64,000 bases of DNA, from the NCBI GenBank assembly GCA_916048095.2, contig OU696579.1, positions 8,602,663 through 8,666,662 of the forward strand, in the 5' to 3' direction. Shown here one piece after another: positions 20,617 to 37,850 of the stretch (positions are counted from its first letter, which is position 1; every line of letters begins with the position of its first letter). A program made the translations under genes and the position numbers. Below the pieces are notes generated by a model that saw only the letters and a program-made list of their open reading frames with translations, was not told where the DNA came from and searched no databases. This DNA is from Sacculina carcini (taxonomy: Eukaryota > Arthropoda > Thecostraca > Sacculinidae).

Positions 20617-20727
20617 CCGGGTCAGCGGTGGTTGTGGCGATTAGACGCCGCACGAGGTCTGACCGGCCATTAACTTGGCTTCGGCAGATGTAATTAACGG
20701 CTATCTCACCAGCCTGCCCTCTGCCTG

Positions 20728-21255
20728 TTGTGTGTGTGTATGTGTGTGTGTATGTGTGTGTATGTGCTAGTGTGTATGTGCTAGTGTGTGTATGTGCTAG
20801 TGTGTATGTGCTAGTGTGTGTGTGTGTGTGTATGTGCTAGTGTGTGTGTATGTGTGTGTATATATGTGTGTGTGCGTGTGTATATGTGTGTGTATATGTG
20901 TGTATGTGTGCTAGTGTGTGTGTGTGTGTATGTGTGTGTGTGTATGTGTGTGTGTGTATGTGCTAGTGTGTATGTGCTAGTGTTTGTGTGTGTGTATGTG
21001 TATGTATGTGTGTGTATGTGTGTGTGTATGTGTGTGTGTATGTGTGTGTGTATGTGCTAGTGTGTGTGTATGTGTTAGTGTGTATGTGCTAGTGTGTGTG
21101 TATTTGCTAGTGTGTGTGTATGTGCTAGTGAGTGTGTGCTAGTGTGGGTGTGCTAGTGTGTGTGTGTGTGTGTGTGTGCTAGTGTGTGTGTGTGTGTGTG
21201 GGTGTGTGCTAGTGTGTGTGTGTGTGTGTGCTAGTGTGCTAGTGTGTTTGCATGT
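20728..21255. repeat. Compound TG microsatellite with TGTGCTAG interruptions
   Basis: TGTGTATG and TG runs interrupted at irregular intervals by the octamer TGTGCTAG, more than fifteen times. Confidence 0.97.
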
Positions 21256-21938
21256 GTGTATGCGTAATATTTTGCTGTGGATTCATGAGTGCTATTCACA
21301 TGCATATCATTTGTCGTAGATCAGAAGACGCATTTATTTATCTGTAGGATGTGTGACAATGACAAGAGCTCAAACGTTATAATTTACATGCATCTTGATC
21401 ATCAACAGACACTGATAGAAAATAAGTTATAATTGTAAAAACACACGTGGGAAATGAAATATTTACAAATGTATTTGCTGATTAGAAGACACGTGACATT
21501 TTGGGCAAAACTCGTCTTTTAGCGGATTAGATTTTTACTCGAAAACCATACCGAATTTGATTGTGAAAAATATGTGAAGCAAATAATACCAACATTACCT
21601 ACTGTCATGCACTGTCTTGAAATATATATAAAAATGTTACGCAACGAATTTATATACACGTATATGTGTACGTGTGTGTGTGAGTATCTATTGTGCATGT
21701 GCGTGAAAATGTGAGGCTGAGCTTGGATGAGCTTATCAACGAAACACAAAATATCTATACGATTTTGCATAGAATTACACTATGACCCGTACAGACGTAC
21801 ATATGCCAATACATGCACACACGCTATTATATACAGGCTGAAGGAGGCTTGTAAATCCGACCTCGTGAACCAGGGTCGTAAACCTTTGACTCGGTCGATT
21901 GTGCCAGCCTGTTGTCTCCACCTCCCGACGCCATCATG
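21256..21938. other. Non-coding DNA
   Basis: No supportable gene or repeat; a short TG run at about 21670-21684. Confidence 0.45.
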
Positions 21939-22012
21939 TGACCTTTGACCTCGGCAGCGACCGTTGGTGACCCTTGTCTCGACAAGTGCACCCTCGTCGT
22001 GACCTTTGACCC
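21939..22012 (+). promoter_or_regulatory. Paired DR1 nuclear-receptor motifs
   Basis: TGACCTTTGACCT at 21939-21951 is a perfect DR1 (two TGACCT half-sites one base apart), the site type bound by RXR, HNF4 and COUP-TF receptors. TGACCTTTGACCC at 22000-22012 is a second, near-perfect copy 61 bp further on; CCTTTGACT at about 21893 and AGGTCAAATCA at about 22115 are partial sites. No adjacent promoter is identified, so this is a motif-only call. Confidence 0.4.
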
Positions 22013-22622
22013 TCGACCTACCGGGGGCGCCGGGTGAGCGGCCGCCGAGGTCACAGCGTCTTCTAAATGCGAACGTTAGTGACCCGACCTGCAGTGACCC
22101 CAAAAGTGGCCGGAGGTCAAATCACCGCTCAATTGCCACGCTGGAACGCCACGAGAAGTCCAAGTGATGGTACTTGTCGGCAACTCGAACCGCCCGCTAA
22201 ATTTATCAAGTCAAAAATACTGTGTATTTCAGATATAAAACGTATTTATGATGATCATATATTTTGGTTCGATTTTTCGTTGTGCTTCTAGGATTAATTT
22301 TGCTGCGTTTTTGTCGTAGAACCCGGTATCCGGCATGATCAGACCTCAATCATGACATCTGCTTCTCTACGTCAACACGGAATCACCGCACAACTTCACT
22401 ATTGTACAATACCACAAGAATATCCTTCATTATATCTGTCTAGACCAGAGATCACCAAGCCCCGGCTCGCTACGGCACCTGAGTCTGTTGGATAAAACTT
22501 GTGGAACACGGAAGTTTGTCTTCAAGCTGTTCATTCGAACCGGACATATTTATCAGTGGCGTGCCGTCGGGATTTTTTGCTGCTTAGCTAGTAGGATTCG
22601 GATAATATGTGCACACTATGTG

Positions 22623-22957
22623 TTAAAGGTTAAAGGTTAAAGGCCTCAAGTGACAGCTGCTACACGGTAAGAAGCCGAAGCTTATGAACACACACAGGTG
22701 TGTCCCGTGCAGCTCGCTGCCACCGCAGAACCGACCCTCTCCACGCTATGGCGCCACAAGGACGGAAGACGTATTAGAGAGGGCCACCTCCCCAGAATGC
22801 ATGACACAACACATGACTGATATCTGGTACTATTTACTGCTGGGTGGATAGGGGTTGTTGGATTATAGGATTCACCCAAAGTAATTCTGCTCCGCCGGGT
22901 TTTGAACCACGGACCTCCCGCTTGTGAGGCGGGTGTGCTACCGCTACACCAATGAGT
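22623..22957 (-). mobile_element. tRNA-derived SINE, full-length copy
   Basis: About 335 bp. On the minus strand the head (22957-22888) reads like tRNA-Val(CAC): A box GGTGTAGCGGTAGCA, a stem CCCGC/GCGGG around the loop CTCACAA (anticodon CAC), and B box GGTTCAAAACC. A central body (AATCCAACAxCCCC, CCAGATATCAGTCATG, CATTCTGGGGAGGTGGCCCTCTC) and a tail of CTTTAAC units follow. Three other copies occur at 41573, 53742 and 60685. Pol III transcription is expected from the boxes. Confidence 0.88.
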
Positions 22958-23078
22958 ATGTTTGTGTGTGTGATATCAATATATTTTGCAAACGTCGCTT
23001 CGTTGATAATTGTTTAGTAGAAGACCTGATGCTGCACATTCCCTCCCACACACACCGTGCCATTGATGAGTGTTGGTA

Positions 23079-23386
23079 CAGTGGCTGCCAACCTTTTTGT
23101 CATCGAGTACCACTTGGAGGTACTGTACAGTCGCCGCGTACCACCTGGTTCCCGAGAAACTCTGCAACCTTACTTACGTAATTGTTCAAGTAGAAAACAT
23201 AAATAAACTGAAAAACTAACTGAATTTGTGGGCTGTATTTGCCTCTTCTCCACCAGTTGATTAATGAGGGACGTTACTTTGCTCACAGTACATCGGAAAT
23301 CATGATCTGATGTTATTGTTCTTCACACCGAAAGTGTTCGCGTATCACCTAGAAGTTCCTTGAGTACCACAGGTTGGGAGCCACTG
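23079..23386. mobile_element. hAT-like MITE with near-perfect TIRs
   Basis: Starts CAGTGGCTGCCAACC and ends with the inverse of CAGTGGCTCCCAACC (14 of 15 matching). Flanking octamers TGTTGGTA and TGCTAGCA match at 5 of 8 positions, consistent with an old target duplication. Confidence 0.75.
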
Positions 23387-23764
23387 TGCTAGCAGTAGTA
23401 ACGCTCAGAGCTGATAACTGCATAACAAGCGATGCTGCTGGAGCATGTGAGACAACACCATATGTGCTGTTATATCGTTCATTGATCGTCACACACACTC
23501 TCTCTCTTTCTCTCTCTGTCTCCCGTAACTGCACCATGCTTCTTTGTTGTATATCTCGGCAATGTGCACGAGCTCACTTATAATTATGTATTGGAGCGAT
23601 CGTCTTTACAACAGCGGCAGCGGCGGCTACATGGCCCGCTATCTGATGAGATGGTTACGGCGGCACGTGCCAGCTTCTCTCACCACACAGCCCCGGGCGC
23701 TGCCCGACAAGTTTATGAGACGAACAGCGACGCATCAGCCCGAGGCCCAAGACCGGCGTCGGTG

Positions 23765-23804
<40 letters not shown>

Positions 23805-23851
23805 GATGGCCGTAGACACACAGATGCAGACGTACAGATAATCATACACAC

Positions 23852-23890
<39 letters not shown>

Positions 23891-25169
23891 GCACGCCGGC
23901 TAAACACACAGCGCAATGGGTTGTTGTCTTGTTGGCGCGTTGATGCACGGCTGCGAGCATTAAATTCGCCGCCACTCGAGCAGCCAGCTACTGCAGCACC
24001 GGCACGTCGTCTCGGCCAGCCAGGTCGTAAATGTCGCCCTCGTGCAGTCAACACACCAACACAGCAACACACCAACACAGCAACACACAGACACACCTGG
24101 TCGACATTGGTAGCTACAAGCGCCATGTGTGTCTGCATGTGAGAGCGGGATGCATGCAGATTTGTGTGTGTTTATGAGTGGATGCATGTACGAGAGCTAG
24201 ATGGGCGAATGAGACTTGGTCATGTGTGCGTGTGTGTGTGTGTGTTTCAACGGTTTGTAAGACACGACCTGCAACTAACTCATTACAACAACATTCCTCT
24301 CAAATCACTGCCGTTATGCCAATTGTGTGCCAGACATCTGGGAAGGTTGGCACAATTTTACGTTGAATCAGTGCATGATACGGTGTTCATTTTTGTCTTT
24401 TGCCATTCTCTGCTTGCTGTTCACATTTTCTTGTACAAAGTGGAAGGGCGAATCATGTATTTCTCTACTGTTTTGTAACTGGGACATGAGAAACTCAAGA
24501 AATTGAAGATGCACGAGACTACACTCATCTCAGTTCCTCTGATATCGACCTTCACATGTCATTTTCGTAATTTCACTCACAACAAACAACAATGATAGCG
24601 ATTCAACTATATTTGTAACTGATACAATAGTATTTGCCACGTTTAACCAATAACAACACAATATATATACGCTACCTGGAATGCCTCAATAACAAACGCA
24701 GAACAATACTTTCACATACAAATACACTTCACAAATCTGTTGGTGTGTTAATCCTCGACTTTTAGTCAACTACAACAACGAATATACACCTGATGGAACA
24801 GTCAACATGCAATTTCTTGTTATTCATAATACTGTGTAAATAATATCACAGACATGTTTATATATATATATATCCCTCTCATTGTGGCTGCATAAATGAG
24901 CCGATTAAATTCGTAATCAGGACACTGGAATCAGGTGATAATCCTGAGTGACAGTCCAGTTGTGCCTCCACAATATTATCGTTCACAGAAGCGACAACTC
25001 CTTGCTCAAGCCGTCGGATACGTCATCAAAGCCAACTCACTAGTGTCGGCTGCTGAAATACACGCGACCACCAGAGTGGACCAAGTAAGCAGGAGATTAA
25101 AAGCACACTTCCATCGGCCAGTGTGCGTGTGCGTGTGTTGGGCAGGGGCTGACTGACATCTAGCCGTGA
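23387..25169. other. Non-coding DNA with TG and CA microsatellites
   Basis: (TG)n at about 23763-23802, (CA)n at about 23846-23888, a CAACACACCAACACAG repeat at about 24050-24085, and TG at 24228-24245. No gene is supported. Confidence 0.5.
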
Positions 25170-25236
25170 ATCTTCTAGACTCTAGAAGATACACTCTAGA
25201 AGACTCTAGAAGATATCTTCTAGACTCTTCTAGAAT
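25170..25236 (-). other. TCTAGAAGA palindrome array in a 3' UTR
   Basis: Six TCTAGA sites in 67 bp, arranged as nested inverted repeats. ATCTTCTAGA-C-TCTAGAAGAT has perfect 10-bp arms, and TCTAGAAGATATCTTCTAGA is a 20-bp perfect palindrome that extends to about 17-bp arms with one mismatch. It begins about 38 nt past the stop codon of the SAM-domain gene, so it would be transcribed as a very stable 3' UTR hairpin cluster. Confidence 0.8.
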
Positions 25237-25273
25237 ATAGCGGGAAAAGCTGGACGCTATGTCTTTGTTGTCA

Positions 25274-30809
<5,536 letters not shown>

Positions 30810-30833
<24 letters not shown>

Positions 30834-30905
30834 CTGAGGGGGGTCCAAGGAAAAAGACGCGAGGTCTTGGAGAAATATGAAGAACTACACTAGAAAGGCT
30901 CATGG
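30810..30905 (-). mobile_element. MITE fragment at a SAM-gene exon edge
   Basis: CCAGGATTTATCCGGTG, GAGGGGCTGAGGGGGG, CCAAGGAAAAAG and ATGAAGAACTACACT match, in order, the CAGTGGCGG-family MITE (compare 45115-45200). Read on the minus strand it supplies the pyrimidine-rich CTTTTTCCTTGGACCCCCC tract and CAG acceptor in front of 30833. Confidence 0.75.
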
Positions 30906-30922
30906 TCAGGATTTTTGGGGTT

Positions 30923-31250
30923 TCAGTGGTGCCTGACATCAGAGACGTTGCGAGTAATTATGCACTCCCCCGAAGGCAGCACTTGGGGCCCCATTATAAA
31001 TAAAGCACCAAATAATTTATTTATTTATTAGACATAATCACATAATACAAGCTCAGGTGAAAACATCTGATCAAAAAGGTAAAGCCTATACATAATAAAT
31101 ATGATACATTTTAATATCATACGTGAAGCAACGGGGCCCCTCAACGTTCGGGTCCCCCCCGGGGGCGTACGGGGGCGGTTGTTACGGCTCTGCCTAACAT
31201 ATTTTGGGTAGCTTGAGCCCCCTCCTAGCCCCCCTTGGCGCCGCCACTGT
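30923..31250. mobile_element. Possible further CAGTGGxGxC element
   Basis: Begins CAGTGGTGCC and ends GGCGCCGCCACTG with C/G-rich near-terminal tracts, like the CAGTGGCGG MITEs, but the interior is not shared and no target duplication is seen. Confidence 0.35.
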
Positions 31251-31374
31251 CACTGAGTATATTGAAATAAACCAGCTTAGCTTATTTTGGCTATGGCAAG
31301 GTTTTATGTTTGTTTCTCGATGCAAACAACAACATAGAGGGATTCATCTGTTGTAATTAACCACATATCTCAAT

Positions 31375-31592
31375 AATCAACAACCTATTTCAATAACCAA
31401 CAACATATTTCAATAACCAACAACATATTTCAATAATCAACAACATATTTCAATAATCAACAACATATTTCAATAATCAACAACATATTTCAATAATCAA
31501 CAGCATATTTCAATAATCAACAACATATTTCAATAATCAACAGCATATTTCAATAATCAACAACATATCTCAACAATCAACAACATATTTAA
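31375..31592. repeat. 20-bp tandem repeat CAACATATTTCAATAATCAA
   Basis: About ten units with few substitutions (CAGCATATTT, AACCAA variants). It lies upstream of the SAM-gene exon, perhaps in its first intron. Confidence 0.93.
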
Positions 31593-32103
31593 TAAAAATA
31601 CATATTTTATTTAAAATCAGATGTACTGACCACAGATATTCAAAGGTTAAATACAAAAGTCACGGATCATAAAGGAATGAAATTTTGCTTTCAGATCAAG
31701 CTACTGGATTTGCTCGATACTGGAAGGTTCGATTCTCTCAATTGAACGAATGAAATACAGAATTAAACACTCATGCTCGGATAATTATTTTTCCAGTAGT
31801 AATGTAACCTTAGAGTGAAGCGTAAGCGTATAATACTGACAGACGCACATTTCGTAAAAGTAGACCTGAGTACCCTTTTTAAATACAAAAATGAAGTGAA
31901 GTATAAAATTAGTAAAACACAAAAACATATATTTGATATAAAATAAGAGACATGTTATCAAGACATGAGAGTAAAATAAAATAATACATTTATAACAAAA
32001 GACAATTTTAACTCAAAGGGTAAATTATTAAATTTAAATATAATGATGCAGAGGAATCTAGAATTTGACTAGCACTGTAGAAAATGCAGATGTATAAGCT
32101 TAC

Positions 32104-32158
32104 CAGCATAGCACCACTTGGGCCAGATAACTGGCGTGCTGGAGTCCAGTTCTGACAT
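32104..32158 (-). CDS. Candidate first coding exon of the SAM-domain gene
   Basis: ATG at 32158 opens MSELDSSTPVIWPKWCYA and ends at a strong donor (GCTG|GTAAGC) in phase 1. Joined to the acceptor at 30778 (GGCAG|GTGTTG) the frame runs on as GVDGGKAS into the exon described above, giving a 407-residue protein with every phase consistent. That supports, but does not prove, the link; another exon could lie between. A GC-richer region follows upstream (32160-32600), as expected of a promoter. Confidence 0.4.
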
Positions 32159-32529
32159 CGGACTGATAGCCAGCTTGTCCGTCTAGCGATGCACCACAAC
32201 AGTGTACAGTGGATGAGTGCGAGAGAGACGGAGCGACACGTCCGACCGCGACGACCGCTGCACACAGACTGAGCCTGCTAGGCGGTCGCCACCAGCACGC
32301 GCACACGACAGCTGAGACATTGGCCAATCAGGACGCTGCTGCCACGACACGGGCGTGCGCAGGAAGTGCACCAATTCCAGGAGGGCACGCAGGTGAGACA
32401 GGAAACACACACACGCACCAGTGCACATCAACATTCACACATGAACGCTCACACACGAGCGGAAACGCTGAATTCACCTGTTTACATTGCGGTCAGCCTG
32501 CCGTCAATGTGACGTCGATGTGATTACCA

Positions 32530-33715
32530 AAAGCCGTGTTGTAGCGATCATTTCCGTGGCTGTGGCCGTCTCATACACCTGCCCACCTCCACTGTGTGTT
32601 CACCTGTCTCCCACGCTACCTGTCACACTGATCCATTGCTCCTACAAATGCTTGATATTATTGATTAAAAACAATTATTATGTTGACTATGTTATGTATG
32701 TTATGTTATACTATTATGATACAAATATAATGCACAATACAACACTATATCATAATATCTTAATATCTGAGTATGATTATATTTTAAATACATGATAATC
32801 ATACTGGCTAGAGATGTTTTTATTTATTTATAATCCAACAATTGTCATATGTTTGAAACACGCCAGCTGTGCTATGAAAAATTTCATCAGAAATTATCAA
32901 CCAAATTTGTCATCTCGAAATGTATCGAACAACAAACGGCTCAAATTGGCGGCGAATAAAATTGTGAATTCGTGCAATTCTATTGAATATGTCTTGACTA
33001 TTTGTTTGTGCTTTTATATATTTTTAATTTATTCAATTGCCATGTTATGCTAGAAAGATATTGAAGTGAGGTTTGTTATTCAGCTCCGCAGTTCTCATTC
33101 AACTTTACCTCATTCCGTTTGCACGCTGTGTTTTTTTCTTATGTTGTTGATATTTTTTCTCTGTCTCTTGATAATTATTTGCATAGACATTGCATTAAAT
33201 AATAATGATAATAAAAATATATCATAACAACCGTGTTCTTACCATTTTACCCATTTTTTAAATTAACCCTCCAGAAGTCAAGGTGATATCCTGTATCCTG
33301 TGTGCATCAGCTGTTTCCCTCCATCCCTCAGCAAGCTGTAGTGGCGTATTTGTTCAATAGATGTGATTTTTATGTTGCACTCGTTTTACTCCGGGTTTTG
33401 GTGGTGATATTTTTTAAGTGTTATTGTTCTTTGGCATGTTATACTCTTGAAACAACTTATGAAACAAATGTTACATATGTGTAACATGGCTTCTAGAGGG
33501 TTAATATTAATAATAATGATAAATAAACTAACAAAATATATCAATTGTCAATATTTTGTTGCAGCTTGCCATCACATATTTTCTGTGTGGACAAACGTGC
33601 TATTTGAACGACAAAAAACGACTACTTCCTATATGATGACTTGCAGTCATATTCACACAAAAACAGGCCGACACACAGACATACACGGAAGCGGGCATAC
33701 AGGCATTCACCAAAT

Positions 33716-33784
<69 letters not shown>

Positions 33785-33872
33785 AACACATAGTTCACAC
33801 CGGAGTTTTCCCACAGAACCGGGCACTTTAACAGCAACTTCCACTCACACGACACAAATGGGCCTGTCTGAG

Positions 33873-33915
<43 letters not shown>

Positions 33916-34162
33916 ACACACACACAAACACACACGCACACACACACTGACACGCGTTTCCATGTGTACGTGAACATATGCGAGTTTGGGTCATTGTAAT
34001 TTTGGAAGCGTGCATGTGTGTGTGTGCATGTGTGTGTGTGCGTGAGATAGTGTGTCGGTGGTATGTGCGGGCACGCGTGTGTGCTTCTGCTCGTGCGTGT
34101 TTCGCGTGCTAGCGTGTGACGTTCGGAAGCGGTCAGCTTCCGAACTTCACGTCCTGTTTCTC

Positions 34163-34210
<48 letters not shown>

Positions 34211-35001
34211 GCTATATGATACCTGTGGTAAATACATCCAATTTTTCTGACCAATGGACATAAGAAAATTTGGCAATGTTAAAACAAGCAAATTGTCTTA
34301 AAACGTGACATTTTTTAATATCATCCACTTATGAAAGCAAAATATAATTCAGGATGAAATTACACATTGGTAATTCGATGAATTTCCTTGATAAATTCTT
34401 TTTTAACGTATAAGAAATTGAACAATTATTTCAGCCGTTTTCAATACTTGTTTATATTCAGACATGACCAATCGATTTGTCACTAATAATTCGCTTATTG
34501 GACTTAATTCCTCTGGAACAAGTTAATCTCATTAAAACACTCGCAAGAACGGTGAGTCTTCAGTTATTTGCGACTCAATTGAGGCATTGTGGGTGAAAAA
34601 TCCCAATGAGTTTCTCAGAGAGCCGGCAAGGTAATGTTCCAGTCTGATTTACGAGACTTGAACGCTGATTGAAATGTCACCTGCCAGCAATAAGCCGGAG
34701 CCTAGCTGGGCCGATGTTTCACGGTAGCCTCATGTCAGAGGCTTCACACGTTCTTCCAGTGAGCCAGCGTTACTTGCACCGTCTACTGTGCCAGACTTCA
34801 TGGCTAGATATTGAGTCATCTCGCCAAACGATAGAATATCACCACTAAATGTTCCTGCATTCCTTCAATCGTTCCTTCTCTTTAAATCTGCTTTCCTTTC
34901 ATCTTTTTCATATTTTTAATTCACGTAGAATATTTATTGTAGTACGATTATATTGTTTTTCACGTGTTTTTTCTCTCTGCACGCTTGTATCACTGTTGCA
35001 G
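32530..35001. other. Gene-poor stretch with CA microsatellites
   Basis: AT-rich DNA with (CA)n at about 33720-33791, 33877-33947 and 34166-34207, and mixed TG at 34015-34045. Open frames here (for example 33447-33950) are repeat-driven. No gene recognised. Confidence 0.55.
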
Positions 35002-35118
35002 ACAGCAGTGGCACATTGCAAGCATCAATCATGCATGGCACAGTGCACAGACAGTGATGGCGTGTCCGTGAGAATTAGCACACTCGTCACAGTCAAGCGA
35101 TTGTACGACAGCTCATAA
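35002..35118 (+). CDS. Weak candidate terminal exon, Cys-containing
   Basis: A strong acceptor-like tract (TTTTTTCTCTCTGCAC...TGTTGCAG) precedes an open 38-codon stretch with three cysteines (HCKHQSCMAQC), a stop at 35118 and an AATAAA at 35192-35197. The C-X4-C-X3-C spacing equals part of the Cys-rich peptide framework, but the Asn motif is absent and no upstream exon was found. It may be chance. Confidence 0.2.
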   Translation, partial: TAVAHCKHQSCMAQCTDSDGVSVRISTLVTVKRLYDSS

Positions 35119-35205
35119 CGGGCCATATGTCGACCGTTGCTCTCAAATGACGATGAAGGAAGAAGTAGACGCTTCATTTTGCTCGGACTCGAATAAAGAA
35201 TATAT

Positions 35206-35503
35206 CAGTGGTTCTCAACCTTTTTTCTCCCTGATTCCCCACTTCTTAATGAGCCATCTCTTCATTTCCACACAACAGCACTAATTCATTAAATAAATTC
35301 AGTTGTTACATTAAAGTATATGTCAAGCGGTTATCAGAAACAAAAACAAAACAAATTTTAATTGATAAAAACACACATATTTGTTCTGTCCGACCTTTAG
35401 CTTCCCACTTGGCAACTCTTCTATTCCCCACCAGTGGGGAATTGCCCACATATCTCACTGATTCCCCACCAGTGGGGAATTCCCCACAGATTAAGAACCA
35501 CTG
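35206..35503. mobile_element. hAT-like MITE, copy 2 of the CCACCAGTGGG family
   Basis: Terminal CAGTGGTTCTCAACC and its inverse AAGAACCACTG; interior shared with 978-1258 (AATGAGCCATCTCTTCATTT, CACCAGTGGGGAATT). AT-rich flanks hide the target duplication. Confidence 0.8.
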
Positions 35504-36066
35504 ATATAATTCACGAAACATATTAAATATTTTATTTATATGTGATGTCATTATATGCAAGCGCGTTTCTACTCGGCAATTAAATTGTTCTTGTATAACG
35601 TATGATTGCGTGTGTTATGACAGTAATATGCAATAATTTTCAGACTGAAATACAGATGGAATAACGTGCGACATGTCAGCGCAAATTTGTATGTGTGTAT
35701 GTGATTTATTCATATGCAATAAAATATACAATATAAAATTGTGCCAAAAATTGAGGTATGCATTGGGTTTGAATTGTAGACATATATTTTTGTGTGCGGA
35801 AAAATGGTATAAAAGTGGGCAGGTATCCAGTTGTAAATGCAGTATACCTGCATACCATGGCCATACCACACATCACATACCACACAGCACATACCACACA
35901 TACGCCCCTGTGTTAGACCATGCCATGTCGCCTGGGATATCCCAGTATTCACTTGAGTGCGGTTTTATTTGGAAATCGTGTGACAAAAACACTGCTATTC
36001 GACGACATACCCTCACGCATCACTCTAGTGTTCTGTAGTCTTGTCACACACACTCACACACACTCA

Positions 36067-36106
<40 letters not shown>

Positions 36107-36552
36107 TTTCACACGCTCACACCACCATAACAATACACGTGCGTGTGTGTGTGAGTGAGTGTGTCGGTGACACGATGGGCAGGCGACCTCATACTGAGTG
36201 CTGTATGTGCACCTGACTAGACCTGCTGATTGATATATACGGCCACAGCGATTGCAGTTAATTTTTTGTGTGTCAGCGCGTCAGTTTGAGTCGCAAGTCG
36301 CAGTGCGTGTGCAGTTGTGACTCAGTTGTGTCTGTGTTGCCGCCGACTCACGTCAAGGAGCACTCTACTGCCCCGCGGCTCTCGTGCTCACCTGCTCATG
36401 CTATATCTGTCTGTGTGTGTGTATTGACCGGTCGTGGTAGCCGGCGGACATAGGTCACGCACTGACACGCACTCACAAACACGCACGCACAGACTTGCAC
36501 GCGCTCATCGGCCGATTACGATCGAGACGGCCGGCGGTGGCGTTTTTGCACG
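35504..36552. other. Non-coding DNA, GC-richer toward the right
   Basis: CATACCACACA repeats at about 35866-35900 and CA runs at about 36046-36102. From about 36250 the sequence becomes GC- and CpG-richer but yields no recognisable coding exon. Confidence 0.45.
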
Positions 36553-36566
36553 GTTGCCATGACAAC
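36553..36566 (+). promoter_or_regulatory. RFX X-box palindrome
   Basis: GTTGCCATGACAAC, one base from the ideal X-box GTTGCCATGGCAAC, inside a CpG-rich tract. Just downstream CATGTCACGCGG-type 12-mers are repeated three times (36585-36622). RFX factors act at ciliary gene promoters in animals, but no gene start is recognised nearby. Confidence 0.35.
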
Positions 36567-36622
36567 GCAGCGGCCCTGCACGCCGCATGTCACGCGGCAT
36601 GCCACGCGGCATGTCACGCGGC

Positions 36623-37567
36623 AGCAGCCACGACGCCACTGTAATTAAACTGGCGCGCGTGGTCGTTGCTGAGACGGCGGCGTGTATCTGGACCGTCTCT
36701 CTCTCTCTCTCTATCTCCCGCTATCTCTCTCTAGCGGCCCTCAATAAGAGAACTGGCACGTGTTCGACAGCGCTGACATGAATGTATGTGTATGTGTGTG
36801 TGTGTGTAGGTGCCCTGGATGAGTGGATGGCAGCTAGCACGTGCACGGCTGGCTCCTGAACACAGCACGCAGCTCACCGCCGCACTGACACCGACCGCAC
36901 GACGCTCCGGCTCGCCCAGCAGAATGCGTTTTTATGCGACCACCTCAGTTGCAGCGGCCCGCTTGTAATTAAACTCGCCACCATGCCGATATAATGAAAG
37001 TGCACACACACACACACACACACTGACACACACACACACATACACACATACTGACACACATACACACACACACACACATACAGACACACATACACTCACA
37101 CTGACACACACACTGACACACACTTACACTGACACAAACACACACACTGACACACACACAATCTTAAGCAACATCTGAACGCAGTCCACAAGAATGTGTA
37201 TAAAAATAGAATAAAAAACACCTGCTTGAGCAACAAAACAACAAATGTGTCCGAATGTGAACACCGCTGAACATGCGTATTTTGTTGCACGTTTTGTACT
37301 TATTTATATTGTCATGTTTCCACGTGTCTACTCACAATTGTCGATGATGTCATTCATAGTATACACTTTCATTGAGTGAACTTATTCAATTGATATATTA
37401 TCAGATCAGAGTTTATTAAACTGTGTTGGTACAATTGCATGTAATGTTGAAATGTTTATGTCAATCTTTTCGTCCAGGAGCTGTTCAGCTCGACCGTAAC
37501 TATCGCCGCAATATTTAGCTACTTGTTTTGTTGTTTTCTTGCTTTCTTGTTGTTTTGGTTGTGACAA
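36623..37567. other. Non-coding DNA with CT and CA repeats
   Basis: CTCTCTCT-rich 36693-36732 and a compound CACACACTGACACACA repeat at about 37001-37160. No gene supported. Confidence 0.5.
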
Positions 37568-37598
37568 TACACTTACTTACTTACTTACTTACTTACTA

Positions 37599-37637
<39 letters not shown>

Positions 37638-37686
37638 AACTTACTAACTTACTAACTTACTTTCTTTCTTTCTTTCTTTCTTTCCT

Positions 37687-37746
<60 letters not shown>

Positions 37747-37805
37747 ACTTACTTACTTACTTACTTACTTTCTTTCTGATTTACTTACTTACTTACTTAC
37801 TTACG

Positions 37806-37841
<36 letters not shown>

Positions 37842-37850
37842 CACACACTG
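37568..37850. repeat. Tetranucleotide array (ACTT)n/(TTTC)n
   Basis: About 70 tetramers that switch between TTAC and TTTC blocks: ACTT at about 37570-37660, TTTC at about 37661-37745, then TTAC again to 37840, ending in CACACACTGACACA. Confidence 0.98.

Noticed and set aside
19956-20693. His/Thr-rich and Trp/Gly-rich open frames of 147-197 codons
   Set aside because: Products of the 10-bp TGGTGGCGTG minisatellite; short unique ends show no family signature.
22682-22879. 65-codon frame repeated at 53722-54075 and 60734-60967
   Set aside because: It is the translated body of the SINE; recurrence reflects copy number, not a gene family.
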